Below, one piece after another: positions 54,184-63,228 of a stretch of 64,000 bases of DNA. The notes below the pieces were generated by a model, which saw only the letters and a program-made list of their open reading frames with translations, did no database searches and had not been told where the DNA came from. Both the position numbers and the translations under genes were made by a program. The stretch is taken from contig NZ_JAOCQF010000001.1 in assembly GCF_025380365.1 (NCBI RefSeq), positions 558,001-622,000 on the forward strand. Direction: 5' to 3'. This DNA is from Albidovulum sediminis (GTDB taxonomy: Bacteria > Pseudomonadota > Alphaproteobacteria > Rhodobacterales > Rhodobacteraceae). Each line of letters begins with the position of its first letter. The first letter of the stretch is position 1.

Positions 54184-55293
54184 ATGGCCACGGGATTCTA
54201 TTTCGACGAACGATGCATGTGGCATTCGGCGGGGGAACATGCGTTCTTCCTGCCGGTCGGGGGCTATGTGCAGCCGCCCGCGGGCGGGCAGCATGCCGAA
54301 AGCCCCGAGACCAAGCGGCGGTTCCGCAACCTTCTCGATGTCTCCGGGCTCCTCGGCCGTCTCGAGGTGCGGACCGCACCGCCCGCGACCCGCGCCGATC
54401 TGGAGCGCGTGCACCCCGCGGCCTACCTCGACCGTTTCAAGGCGCTCTCGGACGCGGGCGGCGGCGACATGGGCGAAGAGGCGGCCTTCAGCCGGGGCGG
54501 CTACGAGATCGCGGCGCTGGCGGCGGGGCTGGCGATGCGCGGGGTCGCCGACGTGATGGCGCGCAAGGTGGACAACGCCTATGTGCTTTCGCGCCCGCCG
54601 GGGCACCACTGCCTGCCGGACAAGGGCATGGGTTTCTGCCTTCTGGCCAACATCGCCATCGCGCTTGAGGCGCTGCGGGCCGCGCAGGGACCGCTCCGGG
54701 CCGCGGTGGTGGACTGGGACGTGCACCACGGCAACGGGACCGAGGCCATCTATTACGACCGCGACGACACGCTGACGATCTCGCTGCATCAGGAGGCGTG
54801 CTATCCGACGGATACCGGCCGGGCCGGGGACCGGGGGCGGGGCAGGGGCGAGGGCTTCAACCTGAACGTGCCGCTGCTGCCGGGCGGCGGGCATCGCGCC
54901 TATCTGGATGCGATGGAACTGCTGGTCCTGCCCGCGCTCAGGGCCTTCCGCCCCGACATCATCGTCATCGCCAGCGGGCTCGATGCGAACGGCCACGATC
55001 CGCTGGCGCGCATGCTGGCCACCTCCGAGACCTTCCGCGAGATGACGCGCATGCTGAAGGCCGAGGCGGCCGCGCTCTGCGGCGGGCGGCTGGTCGCGGT
55101 GCACGAGGGCGACTATTCCGAGGTGGTCGTGCCCTTCTGCGGCCTTGCGATCGTCGAGGAACTGTCGGGCCTCGGCACCGATGTGGAGGACCCGTTCCTG
55201 GTCGCGCTGAGCGAGGGTCAGCCGGCGCCGGATCTGGTGGCCTTCCAGCGCGCGCGGCTACAGGCGCAGGCCCGTGCGACCTTCGGGGGGTAG
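54184..55293 (+). CDS. Class II histone-deacetylase-like amidohydrolase
   Basis: 369 aa from ATG 54184. Zinc-dependent deacetylase fold with SRPPGHHCLPDKGMGFC (catalytic His pair), VVDWDVHHGNGTEAIYY (Asp and His zinc ligands) and IASGLDANGHDPLARM (third ligand Asp). Bacterial members deacetylate acetylpolyamines or other acetylated amines; the substrate here is not evident. Followed by an NTF2-like gene. Confidence 0.9.
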   Translation: MATGFYFDERCMWHSAGEHAFFLPVGGYVQPPAGGQHAESPETKRRFRNLLDVSGLLGRLEVRTAPPATRADLERVHPAAYLDRFKALSDAGGGDMGEEAAFSRGGYEIAALAAGLAMRGVADVMARKVDNAYVLSRPPGHHCLPDKGMGFCLLANIAIALEALRAAQGPLRAAVVDWDVHHGNGTEAIYYDRDDTLTISLHQEACYPTDTGRAGDRGRGRGEGFNLNVPLLPGGGHRAYLDAMELLVLPALRAFRPDIIVIASGLDANGHDPLARMLATSETFREMTRMLKAEAAALCGGRLVAVHEGDYSEVVVPFCGLAIVEELSGLGTDVEDPFLVALSEGQPAPDLVAFQRARLQAQARATFGG

Positions 55294-55379
55294 GGCGGCG
55301 AACGAACCGGTGGCAGATGCCGCTTCGTGCGGCATGATGAGACACGATTTTCATACGTCAGCGCGGGGGGAATGGCGCG

Positions 55380-55739
55380 ATGCAGGCACCGGACCGGGAC
55401 GAGATCGAGGCTGTCGTCCGCACCTATGTCGAAGGAATGATACGGGGCGACCGCGAGATGCTGGAACGCGCGTTTCATCCCCGGATGAGCGAGATCGGCC
55501 ATTATCAAGGGGAGTTGATGTGGAACGACCGCGAGCAGTTCATCGGGCTCTGCCAGGACGTCGCGGACCCCGGCGCGCCGGTGTCATGGAAGGTCCTCAG
55601 CCTGTCCGTGGCGGGCGACATCGCCTCGGTTCATATCGAGGACGACTGGGCGGGGGCGAGCTTTGACGACTACCTGCTTCTCTTGCGCAGCGAAGGCCGC
55701 TGGCAGATCGTCTCGAAGGCTTTTCGCGTACGGCCATGA
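55380..55739 (+). CDS. Lumazine-binding-like NTF2-fold protein
   Basis: 119 aa, family pattern of the putative lumazine-binding (Lumazine_bd_2) group: EAVVRTYVEGMIRGDREMLE, AFHPRMSEIG and LLLRSEGRWQIVSKAF. ATG 55380. Function unknown; distinct from the NTF2-like gene at 41019. Confidence 0.78.
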   Translation: MQAPDRDEIEAVVRTYVEGMIRGDREMLERAFHPRMSEIGHYQGELMWNDREQFIGLCQDVADPGAPVSWKVLSLSVAGDIASVHIEDDWAGASFDDYLLLLRSEGRWQIVSKAFRVRP

Positions 55740-55855
55740 TGGCCGGCTTGACACATGAAGGGGCAGGCGCGCAGTCCGTGGCATCTGTCGGCCGCTGGTC
55801 TACGCCGGCCCGCGCTGGCTGCCCCGCCTGAGACCCCTTCACATCGGAGACCCGC

Positions 55856-56296
55856 ATGACCCTGACGATCCGCCCCCTGCGCCCCGAGGTCGAGCCGGAG
55901 TGGCGCCGGCTCTGGACCGCCTACCTCGCCTTCTACGAGACCGCGGTGAGCGAGGAGGTCTACCGCACCACCTTCGCGCGGCTGCTTGACCCCGCGCGGC
56001 CTGAGCAGAAGGCGCTGGTGGCCGAGGCGGACGGACGGCTTGTCGGCCTTGTCCACTACATCTTCCACCCGCACAACTGGCGGGTCGAGGACGTGTGCTA
56101 TCTGCAGGACCTCTACGTCGACCCGGAGGTGCGCGGCACCGGCGCGGGGCGCGCGCTGATCGAGGCGGTCTATGAGGCCGCCGATCGGAACGGCACGCCC
56201 GCCGTCTACTGGCTGACGCAGGACTTCAATACCACCGCGCGCCAGCTTTATGACCAGATCGCGAAGGTGTCGCCCTTCATCCGCTACAACCGTTAA
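55856..56296 (+). CDS. GNAT-family N-acetyltransferase
   Basis: 146 aa GNAT: CoA-binding segment [20 protein letters not shown] and C-terminal [20 protein letters not shown], resembling diamine or amino-acid acetyltransferases (ATDase-like). It is convergent with gatB, overlapping by 4 bp at the stops. Confidence 0.88.
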   Translation: MTLTIRPLRPEVEPEWRRLWTAYLAFYETAVSEEVYRTTFARLLDPARPEQKALVAEADGRLVGLVHYIFHPHNWRVEDVCYLQDLYVDPEVRGTGAGRALIEAVYEAADRNGTPAVYWLTQDFNTTARQLYDQIAKVSPFIRYNR

Positions 56297-57810
56297 AGGC
56301 CGAGTTTCTTCGCCACGAGGTCGTTGACGGTGGCGGGGTTGGCCTTGCCGCCCGTCGCCTTCAGCACCTGGCCGACGAACCAGCCGGCGAGCTTGGGGTT
56401 GGCCCTGGCCTTTTCCACCTGCGCGGGGTTTGCCGCGATGACCTCGTCCACCGCCGCCTCGATCGCGCCGGTGTCGGTGACCTGCTTCATGCCGCGCGCG
56501 GCGGCAACCTCGGCCGGGTCGGCGCCCCTCTCCTCGGTCCAGAGGATCTCGAACAGGTCCTTGGCCATCTTGCCGGAGATGTCGCCCGAGGCCATCAGGT
56601 CGAGGATGCCGCCAAGCTGGGCCGCCGAGAGCGGGCTGTCGGCGATGGCGAGCCCTTCCTTGTTCAGCCGGCCGAACAATTCGTTGATGACCCAGTTCGC
56701 CGCCTGCTTGCCGTCGCGGCCCTGTGCCACCGCCTCGAAGAAGGCGGCGTTCTCGACCTCGGCGGTCAGGACGCCCGCGTCATATTCGGTCATGCCGTAG
56801 CCGGTGACGAAGCGCGCCTTCTTCGCGTCCGGCAGTTCCGGCATGGAGGCGGCGATGTCGTCGACCCAGGCCTGTTCGATATCCAGGGGCAGCAGGTCGG
56901 GGCAGGGGAAATAGCGGTAATCGTGCGCCTCTTCCTTGGACCGCATTGAGCGCGTCTCGCCCTTGTCGGGGTCGTAAAGGCGGGTCTCCTGCACCACCTT
57001 GCCGCCATCCTCGACGATGGCGATTTGGCGGCGGGCTTCATATTCAATGGCGGCCTGGATGAAACGCATCGAGTTCATGTTCTTGATCTCGCACCGCGTT
57101 CCAAGCACCGAGTGATCGCCGGTCGCCTGATACCTTTCGTAGTCCCCCGGCTTGCAGACCGAGACGTTGACGTCCGCGCGCAGGTTGCCGTTCTGCATGT
57201 TGCCGTCGCAGGTGCCAAGGTAGCGCATGATCTGGCGCAGCTTGGCGACATAGGCCGCCGCTTCCTCGGGCCCCCGGATATCGGGGCGCGAGACGATCTC
57301 CATCAGCGCGACGCCGGTGCGGTTCAGGTCGACGAAGGACATGTTGGGGTCGAGGTCGTGGATCGACTTGCCCGCGTCCTGTTCGAGGTGGATGCGCTCG
57401 ATCCGGACGCGACGGGCGACGCCGGGGCCCATGTCCACGATCACCTCGCCCTCGCCGACGATGGGGTGGTAGAGCTGGCTGATCTGGTAGCCCTGCGGCA
57501 GATCGGGATAGAAATAGTTCTTGCGGTCGAAGGCGGAGCGCAGGTTGATCGCGGCCTTGAGGCCCAGCCCGGTGCGCACCGCCTGGGCCACGCAGAATTC
57601 GTTGATGACCGGCAGCATCCCCGGCATCGCCGCATCGACGAAGGAGACGTTGGAATTGGGTTCCGCCCCGAATTCGGTCGAGGCGCCGGAGAAAAGCTTG
57701 GCACGGGAGGCGACCTGTGCGTGCACCTCAAGCCCGATCACCAGTTCCCAGTCGGAGGTCGCGCCGGCGATCACCTTGGGTTTCGGGGTTTCAAAGGTCA
57801 GGTCGAGCAT
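56293..57810 (-). CDS. gatB: Asp-tRNA(Asn)/Glu-tRNA(Gln) amidotransferase subunit B
   Basis: 505 aa, ATG 57810. The GatB cradle domain has [36 protein letters not shown] and RADVNVSV. The C-terminal YqeY-like tail is [17 protein letters not shown]. With GatA and GatC (not in the window) it converts misacylated Glu-tRNA(Gln). Its being apart from gatCA is common in this group. Confidence 0.96.
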   Translation of the reverse strand: MLDLTFETPKPKVIAGATSDWELVIGLEVHAQVASRAKLFSGASTEFGAEPNSNVSFVDAAMPGMLPVINEFCVAQAVRTGLGLKAAINLRSAFDRKNYFYPDLPQGYQISQLYHPIVGEGEVIVDMGPGVARRVRIERIHLEQDAGKSIHDLDPNMSFVDLNRTGVALMEIVSRPDIRGPEEAAAYVAKLRQIMRYLGTCDGNMQNGNLRADVNVSVCKPGDYERYQATGDHSVLGTRCEIKNMNSMRFIQAAIEYEARRQIAIVEDGGKVVQETRLYDPDKGETRSMRSKEEAHDYRYFPCPDLLPLDIEQAWVDDIAASMPELPDAKKARFVTGYGMTEYDAGVLTAEVENAAFFEAVAQGRDGKQAANWVINELFGRLNKEGLAIADSPLSAAQLGGILDLMASGDISGKMAKDLFEILWTEERGADPAEVAAARGMKQVTDTGAIEAAVDEVIAANPAQVEKARANPKLAGWFVGQVLKATGGKANPATVNDLVAKKLGL

Positions 57811-57873
57811 GGGCGGGATCCTTCGCGCTGTCCGGGGCTTTCTAAGGGACAGGCCGGCCCGAGACAAGAAGCC

Positions 57874-58440
57874 CTAGCGCAGGCCGCGCGCGGTGGCTTC
57901 CGCCTCGAAATCGGCGGCGGCGGCGTCGAACGGGCCAAGATCCCAGGACCGCGACTGCATTTTGCCGTAGCGGTCGGCGAAGTCGAAGCGCCAGGCGCCG
58001 CCCGCGCGCAGGGTGGCGTAAAGCGCCGCGGCCTCCGCTCCCTCGAAGACGCAAGTGCCGCCGGTCAGGCAACCCGCCGCCGTCGCGGTCCATTGCGCCG
58101 CGCCGTCGCGTTCGATCCGGTGGCCACCCGGCAGGAACCGGGTGCCGCGCTCTGATCCGTATTCCACCCGCACGCCCTCCGCCTCGGGCGTGACGAAGAC
58201 GAAATGCGCGGCGAAGTCCGGCCGGGGCGAGAAGACGTCGACCTGCCGCAGATAGCAGCGCTGACGCAGCGTGCCGTCCTCGGTCCGCTCGTCGCAGACC
58301 GAATCCCACCCGCCGAAGGGCTTCTGATGGGTCACCACCCAGTCGCCGGGCGTGTTGTTGCCGGCGCGGTCCTGCGCTGCCGCGGGCAGGCCGGACAGAA
58401 GCAGGCAGAGGGCACAAGAGACGAAGGGAAAACGTGTCAT
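57874..58440 (-). CDS. Invasion-associated locus B (IalB)-like secreted protein
   Basis: 188 aa with a signal peptide (FPFVSCALCLLLSGLPAAAQ). IalB pattern GDWVVTHQKPFGGWDSVCDE, then RQRCYLRQVDVF, and later Cys residues in AAGCLTGGTCVFEG that could form a second disulfide. The molecular function of the family is unknown; it is common in free-living Rhodobacterales, so the name says nothing about virulence. It lies 63 bp upstream of gatB on the same strand. Confidence 0.78.
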   Translation of the reverse strand: MTRFPFVSCALCLLLSGLPAAAQDRAGNNTPGDWVVTHQKPFGGWDSVCDERTEDGTLRQRCYLRQVDVFSPRPDFAAHFVFVTPEAEGVRVEYGSERGTRFLPGGHRIERDGAAQWTATAAGCLTGGTCVFEGAEAAALYATLRAGGAWRFDFADRYGKMQSRSWDLGPFDAAAADFEAEATARGLR

Positions 58441-58617
58441 GGCAGCGCCCTAGCACGGATCACGATCACGAAGCGGTCACGTTCGGGCGAGTGGCGGCGT
58501 GCGCCGGAGGCGGCCTGCGGCGGCGAATCTCCGCCGATACGGAAAACGCGCGCTTGCACAAGGGGGTCCGATGCGGAATTTGTCGCCTGCCGGACGCGGT
58601 GGGGCCGGCCCGACAGG

Positions 58618-59247
58618 ATGACACGCACGATGCGGCTTACGTCCCGAAAGCTTGGTCTGGTGGCGGCGGCGCTTGCGCTGTCGGCCCTCTCGGCCTGCGT
58701 CACGCCGCAGGCGACGATGGGGGCCAACCAGCTGCCGCCGATGCGCTGGGACCACCTGCCGGGAACCGAGGCATGGACCGTGTCGACGCTTCAGGCCCTG
58801 CGCGGCCATGGCGCGGCACTGGCGCTGACCGTGCCCCAGGACATCGACACCTTCTGCCCCGGCTACCGCAGCGCCAGCATGGAAGACCGGCGCGCCTTCT
58901 GGGCCGGGCTTCTGTCGTCGATCGCGAAGTACGAAAGCACCTGGAACCCCGCGGCCAAGGGCGGCGGCGGGCGCTGGATCGGGCTGATGCAGATCGCGCC
59001 GCGGACCGCGCAGGCCTATGACTGCGCGGCGCAGGACCGGGAAGAGCTTCAGGACGGGTCGGCGAACCTGTCCTGCGCGGTGCGCATCGCCGCAAGCCAG
59101 GTCGCGCGCGACGATGCCATCGTCAGCGACGGCTCCGGCGGCTGGCGCGGCATCGCGCGGGACTGGGCGCCGATGCGTTCCGCGGACAAGCGCGCGGAGA
59201 TCGCCGGCTGGACCCGCAGCCAGAGCTACTGCGCCGCCAGGGGCTAG
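58618..59247 (+). CDS. Lytic transglycosylase (SLT) domain lipoprotein
   Basis: 209 aa. An N-terminal signal with lipobox LSALSAC predicts lipid attachment. The SLT-like domain has the catalytic Glu in SIAKYESTWNPAAKG and the GLMQIAP core, with a Cys-rich C-terminal half. ATG 58618 is used; ATG 58630 with AGGA 11 bp upstream is equally possible. It would cleave peptidoglycan at the inner leaflet of the outer membrane. Confidence 0.85.
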   Translation: MTRTMRLTSRKLGLVAAALALSALSACVTPQATMGANQLPPMRWDHLPGTEAWTVSTLQALRGHGAALALTVPQDIDTFCPGYRSASMEDRRAFWAGLLSSIAKYESTWNPAAKGGGGRWIGLMQIAPRTAQAYDCAAQDREELQDGSANLSCAVRIAASQVARDDAIVSDGSGGWRGIARDWAPMRSADKRAEIAGWTRSQSYCAARG

Positions 59248-59657
59248 ATCAGGATCGGCAGCCCGAGCCCGCCGAACTCCGCCACCAGGCGACGGGTGCC
59301 GAAGCGGTGTGCCCCCGGAAGCGACAGCCGGTCGCCCGACCGCAGGTTCAGGATGCAGCGTGTGCCTTCCCCGCGCGCCTCGTAGACGGTGACGCTGGCG
59401 ATGTCGCCAAGCGCGATCTGGCGGCGGTAGCGACCCTCGAAGAAGTCCAGGCCGTCCTGCGACAGGCGAAAGCCGCGGATCGGATTGTCGGCGATGCGCC
59501 ACAGCACCACGCCCACGAACAGCACCGCAAGCAGCTGGTGCAGGTGGGGCAGCGAAAGATTGTGGACAAGATAGGCGGAGGCCATCGCGGCCCCGAGCGC
59601 CAGGTAAGTTGCAGGCGTGCGCGCCTGATCGCGGTATTCGAAGATTTCACTCAACAT
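59244..59657 (-). CDS. Hypothetical membrane protein with PH-like tail
   Basis: 137 aa: two membrane helices (about residues 15-31 and 37-56) and a beta-rich cytoplasmic domain (RLSQDGLDFFEGRYRRQIAL; TRCILNLRSGDRLSLPG) resembling bacterial PH domains. Its stop overlaps that of the convergent SLT gene by 4 bp. Function unknown. Confidence 0.65.
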   Translation of the reverse strand: MLSEIFEYRDQARTPATYLALGAAMASAYLVHNLSLPHLHQLLAVLFVGVVLWRIADNPIRGFRLSQDGLDFFEGRYRRQIALGDIASVTVYEARGEGTRCILNLRSGDRLSLPGAHRFGTRRLVAEFGGLGLPILI

Positions 59658-59891
59658 GATCGGTCACTCGTTACACTGATGCCAGAATGACGCCGGGCCT
59701 GCGGATCGCAAAGCGTCCCGCGCATTTGGCCACGTATGCGAAACGGTTCTGCCGGCCGATGGGCCACTGTTTGCGGCGCCGGTCCTGTCCGGGCCGGCCG
59801 GCCGGGTGCTCCCCGCCCGACCCGGCCGCCGCGCCGGGGCCGGGGCCGAGGCTCGATTCGGCGGGCAGGCGCGTGGGCCGGGCGCGTGGGG

Positions 59892-62477
59892 TCAGGCGCC
59901 GAGGATGCGGGCCGTCATCTCCGACAGGTCGCGGCTCAGGTCCGGCGTGGCGCGGATGCGCTCCAGCTCGGCCCGGACGAGCGCGCGCCGGTCCGCGTCG
60001 TAGCGCGCCCAGGTCTCGAACGCCGTCGACAGCCGTGCCGCGATCTGCGGGTTGACCGGATCGAGCCGGAGGAGCCAGTCGGCATAGAAGCGGTAGGCTG
60101 CCCCCGAGGCGTCGTGGAAGCCCGCGTGGTTGGCCGCAAGCCCGCCCAGAAGCGCGCGCGCGCGGTTGGGATTTCTCCAGTCGAAATCGGCGTGTGCCGC
60201 CAGTTGCCCGGCAACGCCTGCGGCATGCGCGGGTGCCGCGTGAACCACCTGGAGCGTGAACCATTTGTCGATGACCAGGCGGTTGTTCCGCCAGCGGTCG
60301 TGGAACGCGGCCAGCGCCTCCGCGGCGCGGCCCGCCTCGATCAGGCAGGCCAGTGCCGCGGCCCGTTCGGTCATGTTGGTCGCACCGTCGAAAAGGTCTG
60401 CCGCCCGCGCGCCGCCATCCAGATGGTTGAGCAGCGCCAGCGCCGCCACCCGCAGCGACCGTCGCCCTGCCGCCGCCGCATCGGGCGAAAAGGGGCCGCC
60501 GTCGGCCATCGCCTCGAATGTCGCGGCCAACGGGCGTTCAAGCGCCTGAGCGACGGCGCGGGCCAGATCCTCGCGCGCGGCGTGGATGCGGTCGGGGTCG
60601 GGGGTGCGCCCGGTATCGGCCAGCGTCTGCGCCAGGTCATCCTCGGCCGGCAGGCGCAGGCAGAGCGCGCGGAAGGCGGGGTCGAGCGCGTCGTCGGCCA
60701 GAAGCCGGCCGAGGGCCGCGATGTAGTCGGGCGAGGCGGGTGCATCCTCTGCCACCATCCGCACCAGCGTGTCCTTGGCCAGCGCGCGCCCGGCTTCCCA
60801 GCGGTTGAAAGGGTCGGTGTCGTGGGCGAGCAGGAAGGCGTGTTCGGCGGCCGGGACCGAACGCTCCAGCACCACGGGGGCGGAAAAGCCGCGCAGGATC
60901 GAGGCGACCGGGCGGCTGGCGAGCCCGTCGAAGCGGAAGCTTTGCGTGGCCTCGGTCATCTCCAGCACCGTGGTCGGCACCACCTCGTCGCCGTTGGGGT
61001 TGAGAAGGCCCACGGCAATCGGGATCACGCGGGGCGGCTTCACCTCCTGCCCCGGCGTGGGCGGGGTCGACTGCGTGAAGGTCAGCGTGAAGGTGCCGCC
61101 CTGATCGCCGGGGGCCCAGTCCTCCGCCACGCTCAGCCGCGGGGTGCCCGCGTCGGTGTACCAGCGCCGGAATTGGGAAAGGTCGCGCCCGGTCGCATCC
61201 TCGAACACCTTCAGCCAGTCCTCGATCGTCGCCGCATCGCCGTCGTGCCGGTCGAAGTAGAGGTCGAGCGCGCGGGCGTAGCCGTCATCGCCGACCAGCC
61301 GCTTCAGCATCCCGATCACCTCGGCGCCCTTTTCGTAGACGGTCGCGGTGTAGAAGTTGTTGATCTCGACAAAGCTCGACGGGCGCGGCGGGTGGGCGAG
61401 CGGCCCCATGTCCTCGCGGAACTGGCGGGCGCGCAGCGTCAGCACGTCCTCGATCCGCTTCACCGGGCCCGAGCGCATGTCGGAGGTGAACTGCTGGTCG
61501 CGGAAGACCGTCAGCCCCTCTTTCAGGCAAAGCTGGAACCAGTCGCGGCAGGTGATGCGGTTGCCGGTCCAGTTGTGGAAATACTCATGCGCGATCACGC
61601 CCTCGATCCGCTCGAAGTCGAGGTCGGTGGCGGTTTCGGGGCTGGCGAGGACAAGCTTGGAGTTGAAGATGTTCAGCCCCTTGTTCTCCATCGCGCCCAT
61701 GTTGAAATCGTCGACCGCGACGATGTTGAAGACGTCGAGGTCGTATTCGCGGCCATAGGTGTCCTCGTCCCACTTCATCGACCGGATCAGGCTGTCCATG
61801 GCGAAGGCGCAGCGGTCGAGGTCGCCGGGGCGCACCCAGATGTTGAGGTCGACCTTACGGCCCGAACGGGTGGTGAAGCGGTCGGGCAGGTTGACGAGGT
61901 TGCCCGCGACAAGGGCAAACAGGTAGGCGGGCTTCGGCCAGGGGTCGTCCCATTCGGCCCAGCCCGCGCCCGCGCCGACCGGGTTGCCGTTCGACAGCAT
62001 CACCGGCAGGTCGCTTTCGATGCGGACGCGGAAGGGCGCCATGACGTCGGGCCGGTCGGGGTAGTAGGTGATCTTGCGGAACCCTTCGGCCTCGCACTGG
62101 GTGCAATACATCCCCCCCGACATGTAGAGCCCTTCGAGCGCGGTGTTGCCCTCGGGGTCGATCTCGACCTCCGCCTCCCAGAGGAAGGGGCCTTCGGGCA
62201 GGGCGTGGGCCGCAACCGTCAATCCCTCGTCGGTCACGACCAGGGCCGCGGCCGGCACCGGCGTGCCGTCGATCCGCGCGGAGAGGAGCCGGAGCCGTTC
62301 GCCGTGCAGGAAGAGGTCGTGGCGGCCGGGGCGGTCGGGATTGGCGGCGAAGGCGATGCGCGAGAGCACGCGGGTCGCGCGGGGGGAAAGGCGGAAGGTC
62401 AGCTCCACCCGCGCGACGCGGAAGGGGTAGGGCTGGTAGTCGGCAAGGTGGATCGTCTGCGGGCTGGCGTCTTTCAT
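59892..62477 (-). CDS. pepN: Aminopeptidase N
   Basis: 861 aa M1 metallopeptidase, ATG 62477. The exopeptidase motif is GAMENKGLNIF, zinc-binding HEYFHNWTGNRITC (HExxH with Glu downstream in LKEGLTVFRDQQF), and the proton-donor Tyr region NNFYTATVYEKGAEVI. Domain IV helical array follows from about residue 550. Length is typical of the E. coli-type PepN. It works in cytoplasmic peptide turnover. Confidence 0.95.
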   Translation of the reverse strand: MKDASPQTIHLADYQPYPFRVARVELTFRLSPRATRVLSRIAFAANPDRPGRHDLFLHGERLRLLSARIDGTPVPAAALVVTDEGLTVAAHALPEGPFLWEAEVEIDPEGNTALEGLYMSGGMYCTQCEAEGFRKITYYPDRPDVMAPFRVRIESDLPVMLSNGNPVGAGAGWAEWDDPWPKPAYLFALVAGNLVNLPDRFTTRSGRKVDLNIWVRPGDLDRCAFAMDSLIRSMKWDEDTYGREYDLDVFNIVAVDDFNMGAMENKGLNIFNSKLVLASPETATDLDFERIEGVIAHEYFHNWTGNRITCRDWFQLCLKEGLTVFRDQQFTSDMRSGPVKRIEDVLTLRARQFREDMGPLAHPPRPSSFVEINNFYTATVYEKGAEVIGMLKRLVGDDGYARALDLYFDRHDGDAATIEDWLKVFEDATGRDLSQFRRWYTDAGTPRLSVAEDWAPGDQGGTFTLTFTQSTPPTPGQEVKPPRVIPIAVGLLNPNGDEVVPTTVLEMTEATQSFRFDGLASRPVASILRGFSAPVVLERSVPAAEHAFLLAHDTDPFNRWEAGRALAKDTLVRMVAEDAPASPDYIAALGRLLADDALDPAFRALCLRLPAEDDLAQTLADTGRTPDPDRIHAAREDLARAVAQALERPLAATFEAMADGGPFSPDAAAAGRRSLRVAALALLNHLDGGARAADLFDGATNMTERAAALACLIEAGRAAEALAAFHDRWRNNRLVIDKWFTLQVVHAAPAHAAGVAGQLAAHADFDWRNPNRARALLGGLAANHAGFHDASGAAYRFYADWLLRLDPVNPQIAARLSTAFETWARYDADRRALVRAELERIRATPDLSRDLSEMTARILGA

Positions 62478-62610
62478 CGGGGCTCTCCGGTGCGTCACGG
62501 GGCGGAGCCTAGGCGGCACCCGCCGGATCATCAAGGGCACCGAGTTCGCAGCCGATACAATCGCGCCGCGCCGTGCTAGAGTCGAATGTGCCCCAGGGAG
62601 CCCCGGAGTC

Positions 62611-63222
62611 ATGGCAAGCAAACTCTTCCACGACGGCAACCGGCATTTCCAGGACCTGTTCGACAGCCGCCGGATCGCCGACCGGCTGGAGGCCGTCACC
62701 TTCCGGCAGGCATTTACCGACGACGACCGCGCCTTCATCGGCAATGCGGAATTCTTCTTTCTGGCCAGCGCCGATGCCGAAGGCCGGCCCGACTGCTCGT
62801 TCAAGGGCGGCGCGCCGGGGTTCGTGCGGGTGACCGGACCGGATGAACTGGCCTTTCCCGACTATGACGGCAACGGCATGTTCAAGAGCCTCGGCAACAT
62901 CTTCGCCAACCCCCATGTCGGACTTCTGTTCATCCGCATGGGTGACCGCCCCGCCCGCCTCAGGGTGAACGGCACGGCGAGCGTGTCGCGCGACGACCCC
63001 GAGATCGGGGACTACGTCGGCGCCCAGCTTCTGGTTCGGGTCAGGGCGCGGGCGATCTTTCCGAACTGTCCCCGATACATTCCGGGACAGGACGGACCCT
63101 CGATCTACAATCCCCAGGCGGGCGTCCCGCCGGTGGAGCCTGCCTGGAAAGGATTTGACGCCTTTCGCGATGCAGTCCCGCGCCGGGCACCGCCGCCACG
63201 CCCGAAGGGCAGGGCCGACTGA
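62611..63222 (+). CDS. Pyridoxamine 5'-phosphate oxidase-like flavin-binding protein
   Basis: 203 aa with a split-barrel FMN fold: FFFLASADAEGRPDCSFKGG, FPDYDGNGMFKSLGNIFANP and VGLLFIRMGDRPARLRVNG. Members of this subgroup are not true PNPOx and their substrate is unknown. The tail is Pro/Arg-rich. It diverges from pepN and is convergent with the SRPBCC gene. Confidence 0.85.
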   Translation: MASKLFHDGNRHFQDLFDSRRIADRLEAVTFRQAFTDDDRAFIGNAEFFFLASADAEGRPDCSFKGGAPGFVRVTGPDELAFPDYDGNGMFKSLGNIFANPHVGLLFIRMGDRPARLRVNGTASVSRDDPEIGDYVGAQLLVRVRARAIFPNCPRYIPGQDGPSIYNPQAGVPPVEPAWKGFDAFRDAVPRRAPPPRPKGRAD

Positions 63223-63228
63223 TGTCGG

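Noticed and set aside
57874-58440. Reading the IalB-like gene as a virulence factor
   Set aside because: The family is widespread in free-living alphaproteobacteria and nothing else here suggests pathogenicity.
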